Source of the DNA: Candidatus Zixiibacteriota bacterium
GTDB taxonomy: Bacteria > Zixibacteria > MSB-5A5 > GN15 > FEB-12
Assembly: GCA_030619345.1 (NCBI GenBank)
Contig: JAUXBO010000106.1
Coordinates: 1-7,936 of the forward strand
Reading direction: 5' to 3'
DNA length: 7,936 bases
Positions 1-6,538 of the stretch are shown here, one piece after another. Both the position numbers and the translations under genes were made by a program. The number at the start of each line of letters is the position of its first letter. Within the stretch, counting starts at the first letter, position 1. The notes beneath the pieces were generated by a model. It was not told where the DNA came from. It made no database searches and worked only from the letters and a program-made list of their open reading frames with translations.

Positions 1-1
1 G

Positions 2-265
2 TTCCAGTTCCGGATGCGGGCCACGGGGTCGGCGGACTCATACGACAACTTCCTCATAGATTCCGTCGAGATAACCTGTACGGGCGGTGTCTGGCTCCAG
101 GCACCCGAGCCCGCGGGTAATGTCTGGGGGCAGAACCAAAAGGCGGTCACCATTGTGGGAGATGCCGCGAACCTCGGCATCGGTGTCTACACCACCGAGC
201 TCACCGCAGTGACCAACGACGTGATATTGAACCGGTTTCGCAGAACTCGTTTCAATAGTCGATAA
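2..265 (+). CDS. Fragment of a probable secreted beta-sandwich protein, open at the window edge
   Basis: The frame is open from base 2, so the start lies outside the window. The genuine part probably ends near 223; the last dozen or so residues before the TAA are antisense lpxH sequence. I do not recognise the protein. The segment FRMRATGSADSYDNFLIDSV resembles the closing strands of jelly-roll or MAM-like domains in secreted bacterial proteins, where phrases of the type 'R..ATGSAD...yIDdVe' are common. It is followed by a Thr/Val-rich stretch (AVTIVGD, GVYTTELTAVTND) that could be an Ig-like or C-terminal sorting region. There are no catalytic motifs and no membrane segment. GC is about 62% over 1-220, against about 48% just beyond, so this piece differs from every neighbour and faces lpxH tail to tail. 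That the frame is coding is inferred from its protein-like composition. It may belong to a different genome. Confidence 0.4.
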   Translation, partial: FQFRMRATGSADSYDNFLIDSVEITCTGGVWLQAPEPAGNVWGQNQKAVTIVGDAANLGIGVYTTELTAVTNDVILNRFRRTRFNSR

Positions 266-651
266 CCGTGATCAGCTTTAGCGAGACCGTCTCCGTGAGT
301 GCAATGCAGGCGGTAATTCCCATACTCGAAATCAAAATCGTCCTGATGGACCGAGATGCCCAATTGATCAGGGAAGTAATTGTCGATCCAAAAATCATGA
401 TTGCCGCTGATATAATCAACCGGGATGTCGGCCCGAACCAGATCACTCAGCATGAAAAGTACGCGGTGGTGTTCTTTGGGGATGGCATGCTTGTATTCAA
501 ACCAGAAATCAAACAGGTCACCGAGAATCACCACCCGGTCACCGTCTTTATGGATCAGTTCAAAAAGCGAAGAGAGCTTTTCGACTTTGACCGCCTCCGA
601 AGCGGGATCGTTACTGCCCAGGTGAGCATCGGAAAAAAGGTAGAGCGCCAT
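187..651 (-). CDS. lpxH: LpxH-like UDP-2,3-diacylglucosamine hydrolase, 3' end lost
   Basis: This is a calcineurin-like metallophosphoesterase of the LpxH family. LpxH cleaves UDP-2,3-diacylglucosamine to lipid X and UMP in lipid A synthesis, at the cytoplasmic side of the inner membrane. The N-terminal signature is clear: FSDAHLGS (Asp8, His10), GDLFDFW (Asp45), SGNHDFW (Asn84, His85) and THGDGLAKAD (His119). These match the metal ligands Asp8, His10, Asp41, Asn79 and His114 of E. coli LpxH. The family is usually about 240 residues; this frame stops at 154. Recognisable homology ends at RNRFNI (residues 138-143, base 223), and the last 11 residues look random. The C-terminal GHTH-type motif, which supplies the final two metal-binding histidines, is missing, so the product as written should be inactive. 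The ATG at 651 lies 27 bases after the purL stop, so it was probably co-transcribed with purL. A weak AGG lies about 7 bases upstream of the start. Confidence 0.85.
   Translation of the reverse strand: MALYLFSDAHLGSNDPASEAVKVEKLSSLFELIHKDGDRVVILGDLFDFWFEYKHAIPKEHHRVLFMLSDLVRADIPVDYISGNHDFWIDNYFPDQLGISVHQDDFDFEYGNYRLHCTHGDGLAKADHGYRLLKRVLRNRFNITSLVTAVSSVV
219..230. other. Abrupt sequence junction inside lpxH
   Basis: LpxH-family similarity on the minus strand ends at about base 223. To its left, a plus-strand frame carries unrelated secreted-protein-like sequence. Hand counts give 136 G or C in bases 1-220 (62%) and 115 in bases 241-480 (48%). No inverted repeats, target duplication or transposase remnant is visible at the point, so there is no positive sign of an insertion element. 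An assembly chimera or a rearrangement breakpoint are both possible. The exact base is uncertain by several positions. Confidence 0.65.
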
Positions 652-678
652 TAGTTCGCCTGCGCCTTGTCTGCTCGA

Positions 679-2946
679 TTAAACAGCCCCGGTGGCCGGT
701 TCCACCGGACGAGCATCCATGAATTCATGCATGGCGTTGAAGTATGCTCCGGCGATCTTCTCAAGAGGAAGGTCCACCAGGCCGTCAATCTTCAGCCTGT
801 CTCCACCCACAGCGCCTATTTTACGACAGGACACGGAATTGTTTTTGAACAATTCGATAATCGTAGCAGTATCAGCTTCGCGGCAGGATAGAATAATTCT
901 GGACTGACTCTCACCAAACAGGAGCGCGTCGGCACGGATATCATCGGCAGTGTTCACGTTTGCACCCGTAGTATTATCGGCGTTAGAGATACAGCACTCA
1001 GCCAGAGCAACCGACAGCCCGCCCTCGGTACAGTCGTGGGCTGATTTGATAACGCCCTTGCGTATCAACGTCAGGAGTGAATCCTGCATGCGTTTTTCAA
1101 ATTCAAGATCAAGCGCCGGAACATCGCCGCGAGTCTGCTTGTAAATCGTATGCAAGTATTCCGAGACGCCGAGTTCTTTAGTATTGCTGCCAACTAGCAG
1201 GATCACGTCACCAGCATCTTTGAACCACTGGGTGGTGATGTGGTCAATATCTTCGATTACACCCAGCATCCCGATGGTTGGCGTAGGGAAGACGGCCCGC
1301 TCCGGGTCTTCGTTGTAGAACGACACGTTACCGCCGGTTACGGGTGTGTTGAAAACAAGGCAGGCCTCGCTCATCCCACCGATAGCTTCGGAAAAGCCGT
1401 AGTAGATTTCCGGCTTATACGGATTGCCAAAATTCAGACAGTTGGTGATAGCGACCGGCTGTCCCCCGGAACAGACGACATTACGGGCCGATTCAGCCAC
1501 CGCCGAACGGGTCCCCGCCCGGGGATTCGAATAACAGTAACGGCCATTGCAATCCGTGCTCATCGCCAGCGCTTTGCGAGTCTTGCGAAGACGTATTACG
1601 GCAGCATCAGAACCGGGGCCGACCGCCGTGTTGGTGCGCACCATTGAATCATACTGGTCAAAGACCCAACCTTTCTGACAGATGTTGGGCGAAGCCAGCA
1701 TGGTCAAAAGAGTGGCGTTCCAGTTACGATCAAGGGGCAGGGAGCCAAAGTCGAGTTTGTGCAGGTCATCAAGGTAAGCGGGACGTTTGGTCTCGCGATG
1801 GTAAACAGGGGCGCCGCCGCCAAGGACCAGAGATTCCGAAGGAATCCGTGATACGATCTCGCCGTGTAGTTTCACCGTGAACATTTTGTCATCGGTGACG
1901 TGGCCGATTAGAGTTGAATCCAGTCCCCACTTGTCAAATATCTCCGTTACGCGCTGTTCGTTGCCTTTCTTGACACAGACCAACATCCGTTCCTGTGATT
2001 CGGACAGGAGAATTTCGTACGGCACCATTTTTTCTTCACGGACCGGGACTTTGTCGATATCAATTTCAATCCCCGATTCCCCTTTGGCCGACATCTCCGA
2101 ACAAGAACAGGTGATCCCGGCTGCGCCCATATCCTGGATACCGACAATCAAATCCTCCCTGATTATCTCCAGAGTTGCTTCCAGAAGAAGCTTTTCCGTG
2201 AACGGGTCACCAATCTGCACCGAGGGACGTTTTTCCTGCGACTTCTCGGATATCTCTTCTGAGGCAAAAGTCGCTCCGTGATTACCGTCTCTTCCGGTTT
2301 TCGAGCCGACAATCATTATCGGGTTGCCGTTGCCTTCGGATGTGGCTGAGGCCATTTCGTTATGCTTGACAATTCCAACCGCCATAGCGTTGATCAACGG
2401 GTTGCCGGTGTATGACTCGTCAAAATAAACTTCACCTGCCACCGTTGGAACCCCAAAGCAGTTGCCATAGTTGCCGATTCCACGCACCACTCCGTCGACC
2501 AGATAACGCACCCGTGGATTGTCCGGCGAGCCAAAGCGTAGCGAGTTAAGAGCCGCAATTGGTCGCGCGCCCATAGTGAAGATATCACGGAGGATACCGC
2601 CGACACCGGTCGCAGCGCCTTCATAAGGCTCGATAGCTGAGGGGTGATTGTGGGATTCAATCTTGAACACAACCGCCAGACCATCGCCGATATCAACCGC
2701 CCCGGCGTTTTCTTCGCCAGCTTTTGCCAGCAGGCAGTCACCGTCGCGAGGCAGCGTTTTGAGCAGAGCGATCGAGTTTTTGTATGAACAGTGTTCCGAC
2801 CACATAACCGAGTAAATTCCAAGCTCGGTGTAATTCGGTTCGCGACCGAGTATCTTTTTGATCAGATCATATTCTTCGTCGTTAAGTCCATGTGACTTAA
2901 CCATCTCCAGGCTGACTTCGGGCTGTTTATAAGCGGCGGACATCAT
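679..2946 (-). CDS. purL: Phosphoribosylformylglycinamidine synthase subunit PurL (small type)
   Basis: This is the synthetase subunit of FGAM synthase, which converts FGAR, ATP and ammonia to FGAM in step 4 of purine synthesis. Its 755 residues fit the small-type family (B. subtilis type, about 740), which works with separate PurQ (glutaminase) and PurS; neither is in this window. Both halves of the duplicated AIRS/PurM-like fold are present. In order: YSVMWSEHCSYKNS (45-58), ESHNHPSAIEPYEG (97-110) followed by ATGVGG, GRDGNHGATFAS (218-229), DMGAAGITCSCSEM (272-285), LSESQERML (314-322), GPGSDAAV (443-450), NCLNFGNPYKPE (502-513), TPVTGGNVSFYNE (534-546), HDCTEGGLSVALAE (637-650) and GESQSR (678-683). 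The gene appears intact. Two ATG codons are adjacent (2946 and 2943); AAGGAG lies 2 bases before the first and 5 before the second, so the second may be the main start. It has its own promoter and leads the purL-lpxH unit. Confidence 0.97.
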   Translation of the reverse strand: MMSAAYKQPEVSLEMVKSHGLNDEEYDLIKKILGREPNYTELGIYSVMWSEHCSYKNSIALLKTLPRDGDCLLAKAGEENAGAVDIGDGLAVVFKIESHNHPSAIEPYEGAATGVGGILRDIFTMGARPIAALNSLRFGSPDNPRVRYLVDGVVRGIGNYGNCFGVPTVAGEVYFDESYTGNPLINAMAVGIVKHNEMASATSEGNGNPIMIVGSKTGRDGNHGATFASEEISEKSQEKRPSVQIGDPFTEKLLLEATLEIIREDLIVGIQDMGAAGITCSCSEMSAKGESGIEIDIDKVPVREEKMVPYEILLSESQERMLVCVKKGNEQRVTEIFDKWGLDSTLIGHVTDDKMFTVKLHGEIVSRIPSESLVLGGGAPVYHRETKRPAYLDDLHKLDFGSLPLDRNWNATLLTMLASPNICQKGWVFDQYDSMVRTNTAVGPGSDAAVIRLRKTRKALAMSTDCNGRYCYSNPRAGTRSAVAESARNVVCSGGQPVAITNCLNFGNPYKPEIYYGFSEAIGGMSEACLVFNTPVTGGNVSFYNEDPERAVFPTPTIGMLGVIEDIDHITTQWFKDAGDVILLVGSNTKELGVSEYLHTIYKQTRGDVPALDLEFEKRMQDSLLTLIRKGVIKSAHDCTEGGLSVALAECCISNADNTTGANVNTADDIRADALLFGESQSRIILSCREADTATIIELFKNNSVSCRKIGAVGGDRLKIDGLVDLPLEKIAGAYFNAMHEFMDARPVEPATGAV

Positions 2947-2948
2947 TT

Positions 2949-2954
2949 CTCCTT
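2949..2954 (-). promoter_or_regulatory. Ribosome binding site of purL (tandem ATG starts)
   Basis: AAGGAG reads on the minus strand from 2954 to 2949. It is followed by AA and then ATGATG. The spacer is 2 bases to the ATG at 2946 and 5 bases to the ATG at 2943. The longer spacing is nearer the usual optimum, so initiation at 2943 is at least as likely; the difference is one residue. Confidence 0.75.
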
Positions 2955-2969
2955 ATGATTCAAAGACGG

Positions 2970-2998
2970 AATATAGCGAGGTGACACTGGCAGGTCAA
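2970..2998 (-). promoter_or_regulatory. Sigma70-like promoter of purL-lpxH
   Basis: Reading the minus strand, TTGACC (2998-2993, -35) and TATATT (2975-2970, -10) are separated by exactly 17 bases. Each differs from the consensus at a single position. Transcription should begin about 7 bases downstream, near 2963, leaving a leader of under 20 bases, too short for a riboswitch or attenuator. The promoter sits just after the terminator of the upstream lipoprotein gene, so purL is expected to be a separate unit. The call rests on sequence match only. Confidence 0.65.
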
Positions 2999-3019
2999 TT
3001 GGGAACTGAACTGCTTTTG

Positions 3020-3058
3020 GGCAAAAAGAAACCGCCGACAACTCTCGCTGTCGGCGGT
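3020..3058 (-). terminator. Intrinsic terminator of the lipoprotein gene
   Basis: On the minus strand a perfect 10-base-pair stem, ACCGCCGACA (3058-3049) with TGTCGGCGGT (3040-3031), encloses an 8-base loop. It is followed at once by TTCTTTTTG (3030-3022). This is a textbook Rho-independent terminator. It starts 43 bases after the lipoprotein stop codon and ends before the purL promoter. The plus-strand reading lacks a T tract after the stem, so it works in one direction only. Confidence 0.88.
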
Positions 3059-3101
3059 AGTGTTGCAAAACTATCGCTTTTATGGGATATAGATATCACC
3101 C

Positions 3102-4889
3102 TCAAAAATCATCAAAAATATCCTCGATACTCACAGTATCGCAACCCTCTTTCTCCCAGTCCAGAGGATCCGAAAGAATAAGCTCTTTGATTCTCTCAGA
3201 TGTCATATCCGGCAGCAGGTTGTTGAGAGTCGGGTTGGGGAATGTCCACTCGGCATAGCTGTTGGCCGTGAAGCCAAAACAGGCCTCGATCCAGTAGTCG
3301 TCATACCATCGATTTTGGTAATCCCACATATAGTTAGAATTATAATAGTACAAGTAGGGAGAGCCCCAGTTGCTGGATGTTACGTCATCCCAACCAAATC
3401 TAAACTGCTCAGCCCATGGCCAACGAGCAAGATATTCGTAGAATTGATCAGAGCCTGCTGCTGGCAGGTAATAGTAAGGATTCCAATTGTACTTCTCTAC
3501 CGAGTCTCGCAATGCAGATTCATCGGAGGTGCCAAAAATCGAATACATGTTATTCCAATAGCGAGTTTCGTCCCAGTGTAAGTCGGCAAAATCTTGAACA
3601 TAGTTCGGCAGGGCGGTCATAGTGAAGTAATAATCCGGCAGGAGCAGCTTGGGATTGCTGATCGGATCATCGAAGAATTTGCTGATGTCAATGTTCTCAA
3701 TGAATGAGTCGGTATAAGTTGTACAAGTCCAAGATCCCATATTATCAAAGCAATCCCATTCTGTCCATTTGACAACAAGGTCTTTGGGTCCGTTGAAGTA
3801 GGTCAGATAATACGTGATTGAATCTATAGCTCTCACGTAATCATCCCTGTCGCTGGGGTAGGCAGGAATCAAATCATCATCCTGCAATTCGCCGGAGTCA
3901 ACTTCGTCGATCAGTCCCTGGATAACTCCTTTAGCACCGTTGGCGGCTGCAATAATATCAGCCTTGGCGCTGTCCATGTAGGAACCGGTGCGGAGTCCCA
4001 TGAAGTCACTGTTCTGTTGAATGGCATCGTTGAGACCGGGCACATCGTAGGAAACCAGGTCGAGATTGCGCGAGAAGAACACGTTCAGGGATGCCCGCAA
4101 AGCGTGAAGAACGGCGCGGAAAAGATGAAAGTCGGTGTTGTCAATTTCAACCGTGTTGGCGCCGGGGTTGCCCTGCATTTGCGGCGTTATGTAAAACACA
4201 AAACCCGGATCGGCGATCAGGTCGTCAAAATAGGAAATTGCTTCTGAAATCTTTGGTAGCAGACTGGTCTCCAATATGACTTGAAGGTCGCTGACCTTGG
4301 GACTCGTGACCGCAGCCGCCATTGTCAATTGGTCCAGCTTGGTGAAATCCGGGAAAATGCCCGAAAGGCCGGAAGCTGTCAGTGGGACTCTATCGGGAGC
4401 CAGGTCTCCGCCAACTCCAAATCGCGGCATCATTTTGGTCGGATAGAAGACGCCGGTATCGGCGACATTCTTGATTTCGTCGATCAGGTCATTCAGAGCC
4501 TGATCCTGCAAGAACAGCATTAAACCTGTAAAAGCGGCACCAAACTTAGCATTGGAATTAGACTGATTGTAACTCAATGCATTTTGATACATACCATGAA
4601 TACCCGTGAAATCCAGATCGCGCGGACGGAAAGACGTATCTGGATCATTAAGCGTATTGTTGATCATGTCGTCCAGTAGCGCCGCCAATTCGTCGTTTGC
4701 AGCCTTTACAATCGAATCGGCAATAGAGTCATTACTCAGCGATCCGCCACCACCACCACCACCGCCGCCGGTGGTGTCTGTCGTATCGATTCCATTAGAC
4801 ACTGGATCGTCACTGCACCCGGTGCTGAAAAAGGAGAAAGCAAACAGAACCGCAAACATGACAGCCAGTAATTTTAGTTGCTTGGACAT
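3102..4889 (-). CDS. Large putative lipoprotein with poly-Gly linker and aromatic-rich C terminus, function unknown
   Basis: I do not recognise a named family. The N terminus is a lipoprotein signal: Lys3 and Lys6, a hydrophobic core (residues 7-21), then FFSTGC with Cys25 as the likely lipidated residue (Ser at -3 is less usual than Leu). SDDP follows the Cys, then a Thr-rich stretch and nine glycines (41-49), a probable flexible tether. Residues about 51-340 look mainly helical, with segments such as LQDQALNDLIDEIKNVAD and the pair VEIDNTDFHLFRAVLHALRA (247-266) and ASLNVFFSRNLDL. This recalls helical repeat lipoproteins of uncultured Gram-negatives, but that is inference. Residues 438-550 hold 11 Trp and 17 Tyr. 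The C terminus contains FPNPTLNNLLPDMT (550-563) and ends in an acidic tail. ATG 4889 is preceded by GGGAGG with a 4-base spacer. The gene has its own promoter and terminator. Likely site: periplasm or outer membrane. Confidence 0.85.
   Translation of the reverse strand: MSKQLKLLAVMFAVLFAFSFFSTGCSDDPVSNGIDTTDTTGGGGGGGGGSLSNDSIADSIVKAANDELAALLDDMINNTLNDPDTSFRPRDLDFTGIHGMYQNALSYNQSNSNAKFGAAFTGLMLFLQDQALNDLIDEIKNVADTGVFYPTKMMPRFGVGGDLAPDRVPLTASGLSGIFPDFTKLDQLTMAAAVTSPKVSDLQVILETSLLPKISEAISYFDDLIADPGFVFYITPQMQGNPGANTVEIDNTDFHLFRAVLHALRASLNVFFSRNLDLVSYDVPGLNDAIQQNSDFMGLRTGSYMDSAKADIIAAANGAKGVIQGLIDEVDSGELQDDDLIPAYPSDRDDYVRAIDSITYYLTYFNGPKDLVVKWTEWDCFDNMGSWTCTTYTDSFIENIDISKFFDDPISNPKLLLPDYYFTMTALPNYVQDFADLHWDETRYWNNMYSIFGTSDESALRDSVEKYNWNPYYYLPAAGSDQFYEYLARWPWAEQFRFGWDDVTSSNWGSPYLYYYNSNYMWDYQNRWYDDYWIEACFGFTANSYAEWTFPNPTLNNLLPDMTSERIKELILSDPLDWEKEGCDTVSIEDIFDDF
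4743..4769 (-). repeat. GGN trinucleotide tract encoding nine glycines
   Basis: Twenty-seven bases encode Gly41-Gly49 of the lipoprotein. The codons are GGC GGC, five GGT in a row, GGC and GGA. The run of five identical codons is a short in-frame microsatellite. Length change by slippage would lengthen or shorten the linker in whole residues without breaking the frame. Its role as a spacer between the membrane anchor and the folded part is inferred. Confidence 0.8.
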
Positions 4890-4935
4890 AGTTCCTCCCG
4901 AAATTTAGTTAATGAGTTTTTTACTCCAAGTCCTC

Positions 4936-4963
4936 AATATAGGAATTCGTCCGATATAGTCAA
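4936..4963 (-). promoter_or_regulatory. Sigma70-like promoter of the lipoprotein gene
   Basis: On the minus strand TTGACT (4963-4958) and TATATT (4941-4936) are spaced by 16 bases. Transcription would start near 4929, giving a leader of about 40 bases that carries GGGAGG (4899-4894) before the ATG. The same TATATT -10 and a nearly identical -35 are found before purL, which supports both calls. No operator-like inverted repeat of good length overlaps it. Confidence 0.65.
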
Positions 4964-5021
4964 TACGATCCACCATAATAATGGATTTGATCAGATGCGT
5001 TAAGTTGTGGGAAATAATAGC

Positions 5022-5687
5022 TCAGGCTTGCGAGGCCGGGCAGAGGTCGGACAGAAAACAGTTCTGACAGTCAGGGCGGCGAGCTTTGCAGACAGCCCGG
5101 CCGTGATCGATCATTAGGTGCGAAAACAGAATCCAATTTGTCCGGTCAATAGTCTTCACGAGGTCGTTTTCGACTTTTACCGCATCTTTTTCTTTTGTCA
5201 GACCAAGATGCCTTGAGATTCGTCCGACATGAGTATCGACCACAATCCCTTCGGCCAGTCCAAAACCAACCCCGAGAATAACTGAACCGGTTTTACGCCC
5301 GACCCCGGCAAGGGTGACCAATTCGTTAAGCTCATTCGGGATCTGTCCGTTATAATTTTCCAAAAGCTGTTGAGCCGAACGTTTGATCGATTTGGCTTTG
5401 TTGTTATGAAACCCGGTGGTGAAGATATCCTTGCCCAGTTCGGTCAGGTCAGCTGCTGCAAATTCCTGAATCGAACGGTACTTCTCAAACAGTACGGGAG
5501 TCACGGCATTGACGCGTTCATCAGTACACTGGGCTGACAGAATCGTGGCCACCATTAACTGATGCACACTCTTGTAATTGAGCGAACAATGTGAATCGGG
5601 ATAATGCCGCTTCATCCGCTTGACGATTTTACTTGCTCGGGTAGATTTGGATTTGTGTGATTCTCTTGGCACGATTATCCGCCGCAA
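5022..5687 (-). CDS. nth: Endonuclease III (DNA glycosylase / AP lyase)
   Basis: This bifunctional base excision repair enzyme removes oxidised pyrimidines and cuts at abasic sites. Its 221 residues match the family (E. coli 211). ILSAQCTDERVN (49-60) is the usual N-domain signature. The helix-hairpin-helix LAGVGRKTGSVILG (126-139) carries catalytic Lys132; it reads LAGVGRKTGS where most members have LPGVGRKTAN. VDTHVGR holds catalytic Asp151. The [4Fe-4S] cluster cysteines 200, 207, 210 and 216 are spaced C-x6-C-x2-C-x5-C as expected. The start is uncertain. The frame given begins at TTG 5687, inside the end of prmC (13-base overlap), with no clear ribosome binding site. GTG 5672, two bases after the prmC TAA, is a good alternative; ATG 5615 would cut into the first helix. 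It is the last gene of the prfA-prmC-nth run. I see no clear terminator after it. Confidence 0.95.
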   Translation of the reverse strand: MRRIIVPRESHKSKSTRASKIVKRMKRHYPDSHCSLNYKSVHQLMVATILSAQCTDERVNAVTPVLFEKYRSIQEFAAADLTELGKDIFTTGFHNNKAKSIKRSAQQLLENYNGQIPNELNELVTLAGVGRKTGSVILGVGFGLAEGIVVDTHVGRISRHLGLTKEKDAVKVENDLVKTIDRTNWILFSHLMIDHGRAVCKARRPDCQNCFLSDLCPASQA

Positions 5688-6538
5688 GAAAGAAGTACTA
5701 ACCGGTCGATATCGTTCAGGTCTTTGATAACGACAATTGCGGAATATATATCCATGCCGGAGGTCGCGTTCATCACTGCCTCGGCCTGGTTGTACCCAAT
5801 CTCAAACATGATCCGACCGCCGGTCACGAGATGGGCGGGGGCCGATTTCAATATCTCGATTATGGCATCCATGCCTTCTTCGCCGGATGTTAGCGCGATT
5901 TTTGGATCAGCCAGGACCTCGGGCGGAAGGCTCTTGTACTCTTCATCAGAAATATAAGGAGGGTTAGATAGAATAAGATCAAACTTCTCAGACGGAGTTA
6001 AACTCTGCAGCATATCTGATTTTCTGAATTCGATCCTGTCCAGTACGCCGTGCGCCTCCGCGTTTGTTTGCGCCACACCGATTGCATCCGCAGAAATATC
6101 CAGTGAAAGCAGCGAGGCCGTCGGGACTTCGGCAGCCATCGTAACGGATATCACACCCGAACCAACACCGATATCAAGCAGCCGTGGCGACTGGAGTTTC
6201 TCAGAACGGATAAAGCGGATAGCCGACTCACACAAAAGCTCGGTTTCCGGGGTTGGAATCATCACTGCCGGTGACACCGTAAATCGTCGCCCATAGAACC
6301 AGGATTCTCCCAGGATATATTGAAGTGGCTCCCTGTTTGCGCGACGAGTCAGGATGATCTTGAATTTCTTGAGAATTTTATCGTTGATCAGCGTTGGTCC
6401 ATAGAGGTGCAGATGCAATCGGTCGACTTCGAGCAAATAGCAGAGAATAATCTCAATCTCCGCCGGACCTTGCTCTATTCCGGCTTCTTGGAGAATCTTT
6501 CCTTTGTCGGCGATGAATCGGGGGAGATGTTCTATCAT
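5675..6538 (-). CDS. prmC: Release factor glutamine methyltransferase PrmC (HemK)
   Basis: PrmC is a cytoplasmic SAM-dependent N5-glutamine methyltransferase. It modifies the Gln of the GGQ motif in release factors RF1 and RF2, speeding peptide release. Its 287 residues fit the family. There is an N-terminal helical substrate-binding domain (about 1-90) with REPLQYILGE (69-78), then IPTPETE (94-100). The Rossmann methyltransferase domain has motif I LLDIGVGSG (120-128), an acidic loop LSLDIS (144-149) and the catalytic NPPYIS (192-197) that holds the glutamine side chain. The end, KDLNDIDRLVL, matches the usual 'KDLaGidR' finish. The start ATG 6538 overlaps the TGA of the upstream membrane protein as ATGA and has no good ribosome binding site of its own, which suggests translational coupling. 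Its substrate gene prfA lies one gene upstream, a pairing common across bacteria. Confidence 0.96.
   Translation of the reverse strand: MIEHLPRFIADKGKILQEAGIEQGPAEIEIILCYLLEVDRLHLHLYGPTLINDKILKKFKIILTRRANREPLQYILGESWFYGRRFTVSPAVMIPTPETELLCESAIRFIRSEKLQSPRLLDIGVGSGVISVTMAAEVPTASLLSLDISADAIGVAQTNAEAHGVLDRIEFRKSDMLQSLTPSEKFDLILSNPPYISDEEYKSLPPEVLADPKIALTSGEEGMDAIIEILKSAPAHLVTGGRIMFEIGYNQAEAVMNATSGMDIYSAIVVIKDLNDIDRLVLLSCGG

Noticed and set aside
268..654. Plus-strand frame of 128 codons opposite lpxH
   Set aside because: The minus-strand frame has clear metallophosphoesterase motifs; the plus-strand product has none.
1240..1647. Long plus-strand open frame (135 codons) opposite purL
   Set aside because: It is antisense to well-conserved purL sequence, encodes no recognisable motif and has no promoter or ribosome binding site context. 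It is a by-product of purL codon use.
2947..2969. Possible purine riboswitch before purL
   Set aside because: The predicted transcript start leaves under 20 bases of leader, and the bases further upstream belong to the terminator of the preceding gene.
3084..3101. Imperfect dyad GGGATAT...ATATCaCCC just after the lipoprotein stop
   Set aside because: It is AT-rich, has a bulge and is followed by no T tract. The strong terminator a few dozen bases further on explains termination.
4606..4908. Plus-strand frame encoding a run of nine prolines
   Set aside because: The prolines are the reverse complement of the lipoprotein glycine tract. The minus-strand gene has a signal peptide, ribosome binding site, promoter and terminator, so this frame is not credible.
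4968..4986. Small inverted repeat (ATCCA...TGGAT) upstream of the lipoprotein promoter, considered as an operator or nth terminator
   Set aside because: The arms are only 5 bases with a 9-base spacer and no T tract follows. This is expected by chance.
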